Assembly: GCA_020205615.1 (NCBI GenBank)
Contig: CM035152.1
Coordinates: 156,101,669 to 156,165,668, forward strand
Source of the DNA: Panax quinquefolius
Taxonomy: Eukaryota > Streptophyta > Magnoliopsida > Apiales > Araliaceae
DNA length: 64,000 nt
Reading direction: 5' to 3'
Under the pieces are notes generated by a model. It saw only the letters and a program-made list of their open reading frames with translations. It had not been told where the DNA came from and ran no database searches. The position numbers and the translations under genes were made by a program. This document shows positions 48,210 through 64,000 of this stretch, piece by piece; the first letter of the stretch is position 1; every line of letters begins with the position of its first letter.

Positions 48210-50219
48210 GGGGTTTGTATCAATGTTCAACTGGGGCTGTAGTTTCTATCGAGTCATAGAGGCGGTGAATTAAACTCAAATAAGATGTGATTTTGGTTTG
48301 AAATTTTGCTGTTGTGGTGTTTGGTCATGTAACTCAATTAACACGTGATTTGCTGAAGAAATCAAACTCGTTATTTGGTGTTATTTTTCATATGCAAGCT
48401 GACTTTTCTTGGTTCAATAACTAATTTTTTTTGGGTTTTTTGGCTAATACTCATAAATAAGGTTCTATTAGTGGAGACTTGATTAAGGCTACAGAACCAA
48501 CTACGAACAGAATAACATATGTTCTCATTCTTTTCTTACTTGGAGTGTTTCTAACATAATGAAGTTCTTGCGGCTTATCAGAAGCAGAAAATATATTTTT
48601 GTTGAAGGAACCCCTAGAATTTGAATTTGAATTTGAATTTGAATTTGAATTTGAAGTAGAACGAAGCCGGTGTTTAAAGTTTAAGCTGGACCTTACGATC
48701 TCATATAAAAGTTAAAATGGTACTTTGCTTGACTTGGTATTTGTTTTGATAATCAACTGAGATTCGGCCAACTTTGAGATTCTATAATGCAGTGAATATC
48801 AGTTTCCTTTCTGATATTCGGTTTACAAAGCATTGCAGAATGGAAAAGTAGATATAAAAAAACAAAATCTTTACATTCATTGCTTGGTATTGACAAGGGA
48901 AAACCACAGTTTCTTAATCCTATTTTTCTTAGGAACAATTCCTATTCCTAATAAAGCAACAGAAGCTGTTTCCCCTTCATGCGGCTTAGCCCCATGAACC
49001 ACAGCTCAGCGGTACTGAAGAAAAGCCAAAAGTGAAAAAGAAAAAGAACCCCAAAGGAATTAGCATTTTATAAAATATATATGTGCACATTATAAGATAA
49101 AAACATATGGAGCAAAAGTGTAGGAAATTCTACAACGTACAAGCAAAAATAACAAGAAGAATAATCCTGCCAAAAAAATAAATGAAATGAAGAAAAGATA
49201 ACAACTGCAACTCACCAAGCACGGGATCCAGGCCCGTATAGCTTCGGATGCGAGTTCCACATGTACGAGTTACCCATTCTCTCTCTCTCTCTCTGTATGC
49301 TGTAACTTCAGATTTACCCATTCTCTCTCTCTCTCTATATGCTGTACCTTCAGATAAAACCCTAGAAAATTGAGATAGGAGCGTAGGTCCCAAAAATTGC
49401 ATAAACTCTACTCGCCAACAATTCCGGTGTATATGACGATTTTAAGTGAATTGAAAAATCAAATTTATAATTTTCATTAGTTAAAATTGATACAAATAAG
49501 GAATTTTGTGCTTAATGTTGTCATTAAATTAGAGATTTAGAGTTTGTTATGCCATGAATTAGAGATTATATTATTATCATTGAATTTATATTGTATATTG
49601 TTTGTGAAATAATTGAATTAGGTTAGTTGATGAAATTATGATAAAATATTTGAATTTGGTGAAATTATTATGAAATGTTTAAATTGATAAAATTATTGTG
49701 AAATACTATAATTGAAATGAATTTGAAAAAAGCACTCCAAACATTAATAAATACTTTTTTTTATTAGTGCATTTTGATCATTCTCTAAAAATGTTATGAT
49801 TCCGCCACGGGTAGCCTATAAATTAAAGGTTCCAAATGATTGTTCATTTGATTATGATGGAATTTTTTTTTTATTGAAGGCTTAGATCTTATTGGAAAAA
49901 TGACCTATTTGAGTCATTCTTAGTTGGATCGGAAGGGGGGGGGGGTCTACAAGTAGTGGATGACCATAGAGTTGGTCTAAGAAATAATTACACTAAAAGT
50001 CCGCACCAAAGAAATAATCTGCTCAAGAGAAATATTTTTCAAATATGATCACAAAATTATAATTGTGATGCTAAATTGCATAAATCTTTATTCTTTCAAT
50101 TGGTTTTGAAATTGAAACAACATCAAATAAATTGCACTGCACAAATCACAAACAATTTCATATGGGATTTTGAATTTATCAAATTGGATCTAAGCGATTT
50201 CGAGTGTATTTTGAAATTC
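48210..50219. other. Intergenic DNA between MTI1 and RECQL3
   Basis: It holds the MTI1 3' UTR at the left. A (GAATTT)n microsatellite lies at 48618-48655, two CT-repeat blocks at about 49279-49293 and 49322-49337 sit in a short local duplication, and a G run lies at 49935-49945. No gene is seen. Confidence 0.6.
48618..48655. repeat. (GAATTT)n microsatellite
   Basis: About six perfect GAATTT units in the MTI1-RECQL3 spacer. Confidence 0.9.
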
Positions 50220-50981
50220 CATACCCACCCCATGTCGGAGCGTACAAAACCCTTCTCCAATTTCAGCTCTTTTAAGTCATTGCATTTTTATTTGCCCGAA
50301 AGTACCCCTACATATATTCGAAATTACCAGAAAGGCCCAACTTTCCGTTTTCCAAAATTACCCTCGCCCCCCTTTTTGAGTCTTTATTTCATTGTTCCCG
50401 GCGGCAAAAGGTTGTCCTCAGCCTATTCCTTTTCGTCCCCGACGAGTATCTCAACAATTTCAGGTTCTCTCTCCTAAATATGTGTTTTCAGTGAAATTAC
50501 ATTCAGAATTCATTTAAAGATGCATGTTGTTTCTATTAAATTTTCGTTGTTCAAATCGTGGAATTGGTCAGAATTATTAGGGTTCTTTTGATAATGTTGT
50601 GATGATTCAAATATCAACTTTGTAAGGCCATTTATTTATTTCTATGTATTCTTTTCTATTTGGTGTGTGTTAAATACTAGATTGTGTACACACTTTCGTT
50701 TTTCCAAAAACAAAATTCTTCTGGTTGCCTCTAAATTAAGATCACGTCCGTACCTCCTAGTGGGAATATCTAATCTTTGTAGTTTTTTGTGCTAGGTTTG
50801 TAGATTATGTACCAAATATTTTATGAATCATGCATCTTTTTAGCTGTGAGTTTTAGAAATGGGGGTTTCTTTTGAAAGAAATAAATTGATAGGTATTAGC
50901 TGAAGAAGTGCTAAGCCGGGGCCTACAGGAGTTGGTATCATTGAAAATGATAACACCTTGTTTATTGGTGGGGATGTACAG
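50220..50981 (+). other. Probable 5' UTR exon and 5' UTR intron of RECQL3
   Basis: A donor (TTTCAG/GTTCTC at 50463/50464) follows a pyrimidine-rich exon-like stretch with higher GC. An acceptor (GTACAG at 50976-50981) lies 13 bases before the start codon. Together they suggest a 5' UTR intron of about 0.5 kb. The frame running over 50076-50477 is not conserved coding as far as I can tell. Confidence 0.5.
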
Positions 50982-50994
50982 GTAGTTTAGAGAA

Positions 50995-55806
<4,812 letters not shown>

Positions 55807-56766
55807 GTATTCATACTGGATGTGATTCTGTTTCATTAAAAATTAATATCTGAATTTTCTATAAGGCTATGATATAATTAAGAGAAAGAAGAACAGAGTC
55901 TCATTTATAGTTAATGGTTGGTTTGGTTAATAATGATTTTTTCAAGGCTGTTTGTGATTGGAACAAAAAACTTGCAGTGTTTTTTAGAACATTGTAAACT
56001 TGTAATTATTTAAAGTGAAGAAAATACAAACGTAACTTTTTGGTGAAGATGAATTAAGCTAACATATTTCTCATCATTAAACAAGCTTGCTTAAATTGCA
56101 TTAAACTTGATGTGAATTTATCCTTCAATTTTGTTTTATGAGTTATCTTGTGCTAGTGATTCAATACTAGTTTGTTCTGCACTTAAGTTATTAGTTTTAT
56201 ATGGTGAGACAAAACTGGGGATAAGCATTCAGTTTTTAACTCTAGATTCATGGATGACAGTGTTAGGAAATGGAAGACAAATACTCAATATATAGTGTGC
56301 GCTACTTTTTATTTGTTGTTGCACATCTTGTTCATAGAACCATAGAAGAAGATTATCAATTGAATCATATGGATATTTTTGGAATTGACAGAAATCTACA
56401 CAGTAATTCAATATCAAGACACGTTTCTAAATGTTAGATCATGTCTATTGTCTATAACTATTAAAAATCTGCACCTCAGAAATAAATAATAAAATGAATA
56501 AGATTTCACAAGTTTATGCATCAACTTTCTGATTGCGGAAGTTAGCAGTTTTATTGTTTGCTCGAAAGCGGAACATTTCTGCAACATGTGGGGAGTACCA
56601 ATATTTTGTTTCCATTGTCCATAGTTTCTTTTTAAGAATGCGTTCAATTATATTATTATATACTTATAAAGAATAGAGAGAGAATACATTTGGGTATATA
56701 TTGGTGTTGCCTTAATCGAAGAGTAAATTAACATTTATTCATTTGATATTTGCTCTAGGCGCCGAG
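55807..56766 (+). other. RECQL3 intron sequence up to the Athila-like insertion
   Basis: AT-rich, beginning with the donor GTATTC after the last visible exon. I found no further RECQL3 exon here, although the next expected block is divergent, and no other feature. Confidence 0.55.
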
Positions 56767-57003
56767 TGGGAGCTGTCGTTGATACTCCTAAATTTTCCTC
56801 ACTTTCAGTTCACAATTTATAATAATTAGCACAGTAACAAGTCGATCCCACAGAGAGTAAAGTTGTTTTAGAATTATTCTACTATTTCAACAGAAAATAA
56901 AGATGGGGGGTTTTTGAAAAATGGTTTTAAACTAAGCGAACAAGAATTAATGATGAAGTTAACCAAATATATAAAAACTTCAGTTCTGCAATTCAGTTTC
57001 ACC

Positions 57004-58039
57004 TAGGGGTGAGCAATTCGGTTATAACCGAACCGAATAAGCTATTCGGTTATAACCGAAAACCGAAATTAACACATTTCTAATATCTGAATTGTTACTC
57101 GAATTAGCTGATAATCGAATTACCGAATAATAACCGAATAACCGAATTTATAATTCGGTTATTCGGTAAATAACCGAAATTAACACATTACTCAGCTTGA
57201 TTTGAGATATGGGTATTTGATGGAGGTATTTTGGGAGTCCAGTAGAAGTTCTTTGTTAACATCACTGTTAGCCATATCACCATTTCTCCCTTCGTAAGTT
57301 CGAACCGAAGGAGAGAGAAGATGAACTTCCGGGCTAATTGGGGATATGGGTATTTGATTACTGGGGATATGGATATGGGTATTTTGGGCTAATCGGGGAT
57401 ATGAACATTTGGATCAGACTTTTTGATTTAGGTACGGCCGGAGGCTGGAGCTCCCTTGAATTACGAACCTCGTCAACATGCCCTTTACTGCTGCTGCCTG
57501 TTGAAGGGGTAGCACTCTGACCGGGCTGTTGGATAGTAGATTGAGGAAGGTGGTGTTCCTTGAGAAGGTTGACCCAACTGAACCAGCAGTTGTGCTCAAA
57601 TAGACATTCTGGATTTCTAGTTGATAAGCTAGATCCTGATAAAAGTTCAGGCCTCAAATCTGATGATGATGGCGATGGGGCTAAGGTTGCCATTGAAGAT
57701 CCTACAGGATAAGGAGCAGATCTGAGATCGATTTGAGAGATGAGATCGAGATCGAGATCTGACAGACGAGAGAGGAGATCTGAGATTTGGGTTTTGAGAC
57801 TGTTTTAATTTTCTAGTTTTATTTTTTTATAATTCGGTAATTCGGTTAACCGAATAACCAAAAATTAAAAACCAAACCCGAACCCGAAAATCAGAAATAA
57901 AATCGGATATAACCGAATTACAAAAAATACCCGAATAACCGAAAAAATTCTGTTAAAAAAATCAATTAGCATACAACCTATAATAAGCTCTCTATTAATC
58001 AAGTTATTATTATTTTCAGTTCTGCAGTTCAGTTTCACC
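57004..58039. mobile_element. hAT-like insertion with rearranged LTR filler inside the 3' LTR
   Basis: Absent from the partner LTR. It begins TAGGGGTGAGCAATTCGG, a common hAT terminus, followed by many CGGTTAT/ATAACCG subterminal repeats. Similar repeats recur at about 57830-57945 near the right side. No matching right terminus is seen. Instead, from about 57955, copies of LTR sequence in a changed order lead to a repeat of the 23 bases that precede the insert (56981-57003, repeated at 58017-58039 with one mismatch). This suggests that the right end was lost or rebuilt by repair. Confidence 0.7.
57436..57693 (-). pseudogene. Possible captured host exon inside the hAT-like insertion
   Basis: A minus-strand frame starts at ATG 57693 (MATLAPSPSSSDLRPELLSG) and runs 86 codons to a good donor (GCC/GTACCTAAATC at 57436/57435). 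A GA-rich leader (GAGATCGAGATCGAGATC) precedes the ATG, as in many plant 5' UTRs. The GC content is clearly higher than in the surrounding element. The layout, leader-ATG-exon-donor without a recognisable transposase, looks like a transduplicated first exon. I do not recognise the parent gene. The frame continues past the donor to 57358. Confidence 0.5.
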
Positions 58040-59425
58040 AAGCACAACAATCAATTAATCAAGTTATTATTATTTTTCCTTCAATGAAACTATTAGCCCT
58101 AGATAACAATAAGCTCTGCTATCAGAAATTCTCCTTAGATTATCCTTTATATGAAACAAGCTCTCCACCGATTCTAACTAGCATCTGACCTATAATAAGC
58201 TCTCTAGATTTAATATGATAGAAGCATTAAGAAATAGAGAATTAGGCTAATCCAAGCAACAAACACATAAGCTTGATTTGTTTAACTTGTTTTCTAATAA
58301 TCTTAGCAATAAACAAAAGCTTGTCCACAATTATTATTACCAAGTTACTACTTATGATGAAGACAGATATCAATTACACGTAATATCAATCTTAATCTAG
58401 CATATGATAATGATCAAACTAATTCAATTGGCCATATTAAATCAATTAGATCAATTAGCATGCAATCAATGAAAACAGATTATCAGAAGAAATTTCACAC
58501 AAGAAAGAATAAATAATAATACTCAATTAATCAATTACTTGTAACAAGGATTCACCTCCCTTTAGAACTGAATAAAAAGAACTAGCCTGACATGCACTTG
58601 AGTCTACACTCCGATAGATGATAGTTGATAGTTGAATGCTTAAAACCCTGACTCTCATCCTCTATTTATAGGGCTAGACAAAGTCCTAAATCCTATAGGA
58701 AGTAGAAATCCAAATCCTAAAAGGAATTACAAATCATAACTAGTTTCCATAAAGAAATAGAATTCAATTTGGAAATAAATCTTAGTCTAAAGGAAATCCA
58801 AAAGCTAATAGAAATATCAATCCAATTCCATGTAGAAATTTGCCAAAATCTGCTTTTAGAAACTTTCCAAAAATATAAGATTTCCAAGATTTTCCATATT
58901 TCATGAAATTAGCCCCTATTTTCTCTTTCTGACGTCTTTTGGTAAAAGCGAGAATAACTTTTGATCCGAGGCGGAGTTACGGAGACTGCTACTATCAAAA
59001 GCGAAGATATCGATTTAGATTTACAACTTTCATTCTTTGAGATTTATGATTTACGGGTGGATCGAGGACCGAAATCGGGCTCAGTGATGTCATTGTGTAA
59101 ATTGCAACTTCAAACTTTGAGGTTCAACGTCCGTTTAGTAAAAATATCATAATTTTTTCATATGAACTCCGATTGGGACGATTCAAGATGTTCCGGAAAG
59201 CTAAAGAAGAGCTCTACAATAAAATCCAAGTCTCAAGCCAAGACCATGCATCCAATTTAATGCTAAAAACCCTGCAATTTTTCTTTTTTCATTATTTCAG
59301 CTCCAATTCCTCCTGTAATCATTAAACACCTTAATAAGCTCATATACACATGAAACATGCAATAAAACTAAACATAAAGGAATCAAAATAAATGAATAAT
59401 ATGCACTCATCAAATTCTCCCACAC

Positions 59426-60635
59426 TTAGCCTTTACACGTTCTCGTGTAAACCAAAAGTTTGATTTTCAGAAAATTATATTCAACCATTATGTCAAAAGA
59501 TTTCAAGGTACAAATCATGATTATCAACACTATATTTACAAAAATCTAATCAATGCCTTGTCAGTTAACTAACAATGAACAACCTTACTATTTCACCAAT
59601 GAATTTCATTAAATCAAATTGTAACCACATAAGAAACTTTCCAAAAATCTACATACTTACTCAACTTAGTTACCATGGAGCAAAAATCGTGCACACTCAC
59701 AATCAAGAACAAATTTTTCTTGCTTTTTATGTTTTTTCATAGAACCTTCTTTTTAGCACAGATGAATGTATTTTCATGCTTTTCTCATATTATTTTTTCT
59801 TGACATGTGCAATGTCTCCTTTTCTTAGGCTTTTCAGAGTTACCCATTAGCGAACTTTCCACCAACGACTCCCAAACCAGATGATCTTAGGGCGCTAGGT
59901 GTAGACACCCCTAAGGCTTACTTATTCAAGTAACAAAGGCTACAAAAGTCGACTAGTTAAGCTGCTTTTATCCATCGCACTTTTCAGCGTCCCGAGGCAT
60001 AGATACCCGGTTATTTCGCACAATGGACATTGAAGAAGATTTTCAATTTTCATTTTTTAACTTCTTTTTTTCTCTTTTTTTTTCATTCATCATTTTTTTT
60101 CACATGGTTCTGCAACAACATAAGAAAGTTAAACAGTTCTAAGTCGTGAAATCAGTGCATATAGACAACTCTACAAATAACTTAGCCAAATAAATATGCT
60201 TCTCATATTCAAGTACTCATGTATCACAAATTCAATTTAAATCAATTACTATAGATCATGGCTTAGTTGTCATCATTCATTAACAAATTAAGCACCAAAC
60301 AGATTCTAAATTTTAGCATCAATTTTCAATCTTTGACTTTAACCTTCGAACACATAGGCAAATAGAATCATGAAATCCAAGATTTTCAAAAATTTCAAAA
60401 GCATTATTTTTTTTCAAATTCCCCATCGAAATCAGATCAATATCCCCTAATAAAATAAAAACCTAAATCTTCCCCCCACACTCAAACCTTACATTGTCCC
60501 CAATGTAAGAAAATCACGCAAAGAAGAAAGAAACTACTAACTAACATGCAAAAACTAAAAGGATAGAAAAAACAAATCTGGAATCTTGGGTTGCCTCCCA
60601 ACCAGCTGCCCTTGTTTATTGTCATCCTTCTCGTT
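59426..60635 (-). other. Non-coding 3' part of the Athila-like internal region
   Basis: Between the end of the gag-derived frame and the purine tract. It is AT-rich with T/C-rich runs; I see no env-like or other reading frame. It corresponds to the spacer that lies downstream of pol in Athila elements. Confidence 0.6.
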
Positions 60636-61586
60636 CTAGGTAATTGGACTTGTGAACTTCAAGTGGACTGGTAACAACTTCAATTCTTCATTAAGAGCAC
60701 CTTTTAGATCATGATTTTGCTCCATTCCGGCCCTTAAATCCTTCTCGTATAATTGTACTTGATCAAAAGATTCCTGCACTATAGAGTCAACAACATCAAT
60801 AGAAAAAACAAAATCAACAATACCAAGATACCTTTTAGTCTCATATGTGGTGAACTGGACATGTGTCTCATCCAATTCCATAGTTAAGGTCCTATGGTAT
60901 GTATCATGTAGTGTTTTTGTTTTTTGCAACGCTGTATCACCTATATCCTCTTTGTAAAGATCTGCAAAACTTATCCAATTGTTCTCCTCTTCCTCTTGTT
61001 CATCCTTTTCAGACTTTGAATACCTGATTTCTTCTTCAAATTTAGTAGTAGCCTTAAGAACTTCCAACTGGTTTCCACTAGTGAACTCCTCATCATCTTT
61101 AAGTTTTTGTTCCTTATTCGCCATTTCTTTCAGGAATTTTTCATTAGACTCTGTATACCACGATGAATTCTTTCCAACTTTCCAATTCCTTGTTAGAACT
61201 TGGGTAAAAGGTAATTTTGGTTCATAAGCTGAAAGAGGTGGAAATTTGTGCTCGAGTACATCACTGCTGCCTGTTTCACTATTGTCGGACTTGATTTGTA
61301 TTGACTTTCCTTGCTGTTGATCCTTTGCATCACATCTCAATGTTATGGCACTTACATTTTCAACAGTTTGAGAAAGTGACCTTCCTACTGTGGTTGCAAG
61401 CTGACCAACTTGGTCCCTCAAATCTTGAACAGAAGTTCTTGTCTGACTCATGAACTGTTGTGTTTGGATTATGAATGCCTGGAATATATCCTCCATAGAT
61501 GTCCCAGAATTGATAGGTACTTCTTGGTTTCCTATGTGGTACTGAGGTTGAGCTTGCTGAAAACCTTGCGTATTCCTTACAACCAT
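60636..61586 (-). pseudogene. Athila-like gag C-terminal part fused to a pol fragment, 316-codon open frame
   Basis: An uninterrupted minus-strand frame. Its start holds a Gln-rich segment and a heptad-like stretch (TSVQDLRDQVGQLATTVGRS) typical of the Athila Gag C-terminal region. Next is VENVSAITLR, the usual Gag-protease junction. An acidic, Lys/Glu-rich stretch follows (EQEEEENNWISFADL). It closes with LNEELKLLPVHLKF, which resembles the block just before reverse transcriptase. Protease and most of pol are therefore deleted and the two ends joined in frame. It is the only long intact frame of the element. Confidence 0.65.
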
Positions 61587-61792
61587 TTATTGAACTATAG
61601 CAGTTAATTCAAAAATTTGTTGCTCAATATTACAAGTGCTAACCTCTTTTACCCTTCGTGATGTATGAGTCATCCTAGTACCACTTCTTTGTGAGTTGGG
61701 TTTGCCGTGGTTGTAATTAAGTTCTTTCTGTTGTCACGGAGTTTTGTCTACTAGTGCTCCTCCACTAGCCGCATCGATCATACTTCTTTCCA

Positions 61793-62329
61793 TTAGTCAT
61801 GACCCCTCATAAATCTTGGATCAAGTGATGGGTCATCAATTCCGTGAGGTGGACAACTGGAACACAACTTCTTGAACCTTTCCCAATACTCGTAGAGAGT
61901 TTCTCCATTGAATTGCCTGATTCCACATATCTCATTCCTTGTATCGGCAACTCTTGATGCAAGGAAATGCCTCTCCAAGAGTAACCTTTGCATATCAGTC
62001 CATGATCGTATTGATCCGGATGGTAGATAATATAACCAGTCTTTAGCCAAATCCGCTAAAGAGAATGGAAAAAGTCTAAGCTTGATCTGCTCCTCTGTCA
62101 CTCCTTATGCTTTCATCGTGGAACACACCACATGAAATTCCTTTAGATGCTTATATGGATTTTCACCTATAAGACCACGAAAAATAGGCAAAAGACGAAT
62201 TAGTCTGGAGTTAAGTTCAAAAGCAACATCTAAAATAAGATACTCAATACAAAAAGATGGTTGAGTCAGATCAGGAGTAGCTAGTTCTTTCAAAGTTTTG
62301 TTATTGTGTGGCACCGCCATCTCTTCCAC
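61793..62329 (-). pseudogene. Athila-like gag N-terminal part, interrupted by a stop
   Basis: 62329-62105 reads KTLKELATPDLTQPSFCIEY, then GENPYKHLKEFHVVCSTM; after a stop (TAA at about 62105-62107) the same frame region continues at 62101-61793 with LRLFPFSLADLAKDWLYYLP, EICGIRQFNGETLYEYWERF and LCSSCPPHGI. These are the conserved capsid blocks of Athila Gag (retrotransposon gag family). It then stops again before the 316-codon frame. Confidence 0.8.
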
Positions 62330-62512
62330 TTCAAGTGGTGGAACAAGAGCTTCTTTTGTATCTACAGTTTTCTCTATCTCTTAATCAAAATTTAAGTCAA
62401 TAAAGTTAGAGGATTGAGTCATAAAACAAAAACAAAAAGCAAATAATAAAAATAAACGAAAACAAAGAATAAACAAAAACAAATAACACTCCCCGACAAC
62501 GGCGCCAAAATT

Positions 62513-64000
62513 TGAGAGCTGTCGTTGATACTCCTAAATTTTCCTCACTTTCACTTCACAATTTATAATAATTAGCACAGTAACAAGTAAGGATCGATCC
62601 CACAGAGAGTAAAGTTGTTTTAGAATTATTCTACTATTTCAACAGAAAATAAAGATGGGGGTTTTTTGAAAATTGTTTTTAAACTAAGAGAACAAGAATT
62701 AATGAAGTTAACCAAATATATAAAAACTTCAGTTCTGCAGTTCAGTTTCACCAAGCACAACAATCAATTAATCAAGTTATTATTATTTTCCCTTCAATGA
62801 AACTATTAGCCCTAGATGACAATAAGCTCTGCTATCCGAAATTCTCCTTAGATTATCACTGTATGAAACAAGCTCTCCACCAGATTCTAACTAGCATACA
62901 ACCTAGAATAAGCTCTCTAGATTTTATATGATAGAAGCATTAAGAAATAGAGAATTAGGCTAATCCAAGCAACAAACACATAAGCTTGATTTGTTTAACT
63001 TGTTTTCTAATAATCTTAGCAATAAACAAAAGCTTGTCCACAATTATTATTACCAAGTTACTACTTATGATGAAGACAGATATCAATTACACGTAATATC
63101 AATCTTAATCTAGCATATGATAATGATCAAACTAATTCAATTGGCCATATTAAATCAATTAGATCAATTAGCATGCAATCAATGAAAACAGATTATCAGA
63201 AGAAATTTCACACAAGAAAGAATAAATAATAATACTCAATTAATCAATTACTTGTAACAAGGATTCACCTCCCTTTAGAACGGAATAAAAAGAACTAGCC
63301 TGATATGCTCTTGAGTCTACACTCCAATAGATAATAGTTGATAGTTGAATGCTTAAAACCCTGACTCTCATCCTCTATTTATAGTGCTAGACAAAGTCCT
63401 AAATCCTATAGGAAGTAAAATCCAAATCCTAAAAGGAATTACAAATCATAACTAGTTTCCATAAAGAAATAGAATTCAATTTGGAAATAAATCTTAGTCT
63501 AAAGGAAATCCAAAAGCTAATAGAAATATCAATCCAATTCCATGTAGAAATCTGCCAAAATCTGCTTTTAGAAACTTTCCAAAAATCTAAGATTTCCAAG
63601 ATTTTCCATATTTCCCGCAGAAATTCGCCCCTATTTTCTGCTGCGACGTCCTTTGGTAAAACGAGAATAACTTTTGATCCGAGCGGAGTTACGGGGCCTG
63701 CTACCTATCAAAACGAAGATATCGACGAGATTTACAACTTTCATTCTTTGAGATTTAACAGATTCTGGCTGGATCAAGGACGAAATCGGGCTCCAAGTGA
63801 CTGCTGTGTAAATTGCAACTTCCAAACTTTGAGGTTTAACGTCCGTTTAGTAAAAATATCATAACTTTTTTCATATGAACTCCGATTGGGACGATTCAAG
63901 ATGTTCCGGAAAGCTAAAGAAGAGCTCTACAATAAAATCCAAGTCCCAAGTCAAGACCATGCATCCAATTTAATGCTAAAAACCCTGCAATTTTTCTTTT
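62513..64000 (-). repeat. 5' LTR of the Athila-like element, cut by the window end
   Basis: It pairs with 56767-59412 without the nested insert. By comparison with that copy, about 120 further bases lie beyond position 64000. Confidence 0.85.

Larger units (their letters stand above)
56767..59412 (-). repeat. 3' LTR of the Athila-like element, enlarged by a nested insertion
   Basis: It matches 62513-64000 base for base, apart from scattered differences, except for an extra 1036 bp (about 57004-58039). Without the insert the LTR is about 1.6 kb. Both copies keep the stretch ending GGGACGATTCAAGATG and the same order of CAAGCTCTCCACC blocks. Confidence 0.88.
56767..64000 (-). mobile_element. 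Athila-like Ty3/gypsy element, gag-only, running past the window end
   Basis: Two direct repeats, 56767-59412 and 62513 onward, bound a 3.1-kb internal region read on the minus strand. In element sense the LTR starts TGATGAGTGCATATTATTC and ends ACGACAGCTCTCA (copy at 62513). The primer site TTTGGCGCCGTTGTCGGGG follows the 5' LTR (62491-62510), as in Athila elements. A purine tract (GTGTGGGAGAATT) precedes the 3' LTR (59413-59425). Only gag and a fragment of pro/pol remain. The right LTR is cut by the window end, so the target duplication cannot be checked. Confidence 0.85.

Noticed and set aside
49130..49402. 90-codon minus-strand frame
   Set aside because: It depends on duplicated CT repeats (Glu/Arg runs) and has no family similarity.
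50076..50477. 133-codon frame upstream of RECQL3
   Set aside because: It ends at the probable 5' UTR splice donor, has no recognised domain, and its start lies in AT-rich spacer; 5' UTR is the simpler reading.

Overview
The window is nuclear DNA from a flowering plant, most likely a eudicot. It is AT-rich, the genes carry many GT-AG introns, and the repeats are plant LTR-retrotransposon lineages (Tekay/Del-like, Tat-like and Athila-like Ty3/gypsy, plus a Ty1/copia relic) together with Stowaway, hAT and Harbinger-type DNA elements. I cannot name the species.

Layout: 1-1411 is AT-rich spacer with a G-rich tract. 1412-10330 is a complete but gutted Ty3/gypsy element on the minus strand, with LTRs of about 2.65 kb and a 5-bp target duplication (GTAGA). 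11744-20296 (minus) is a 13-exon gene for a 748-residue von Willebrand A / inter-alpha-trypsin-inhibitor heavy-chain-like protein. 21137-32005 is a Tat-type Ty3/gypsy element (plus strand, target duplication ACCAC) that carries an extra antisense gene with introns. 33055-39082 (minus) is a 5-exon TBL-family polysaccharide O-acetyltransferase gene with a solo LTR in intron 2. 41457-48209 (plus) is a 9-exon gene for methylthioribose-1-phosphate isomerase (MTI1). 50995-55806 and beyond (plus) is the 5' part of a RecQ helicase gene (RECQL3-like) that uses a 4-nt and an 8-nt micro-exon. From 56767 to the window end lies an Athila-like, gag-only element on the minus strand; one of its LTRs holds a hAT-like insertion with what looks like a captured host exon.

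The four host genes are unrelated in pathway: a VWA protein of unknown role, cell-wall acetylation, methionine salvage, and DNA repair. They are ordinary single genes separated or invaded by transposable elements. TBL and MTI1 stand head to head and probably share a divergent promoter region. Exon joins were worked out by hand: each junction keeps frame and GT/AG ends, and the total lengths match my recollection of the Arabidopsis relatives.

The most unusual items are the antisense intron-bearing gene inside the Tat element, the two micro-exons that complete RecQ helicase motifs, the apparent tandem exon duplication in the TBL stem region, and the exon captured within the hAT-like insertion.
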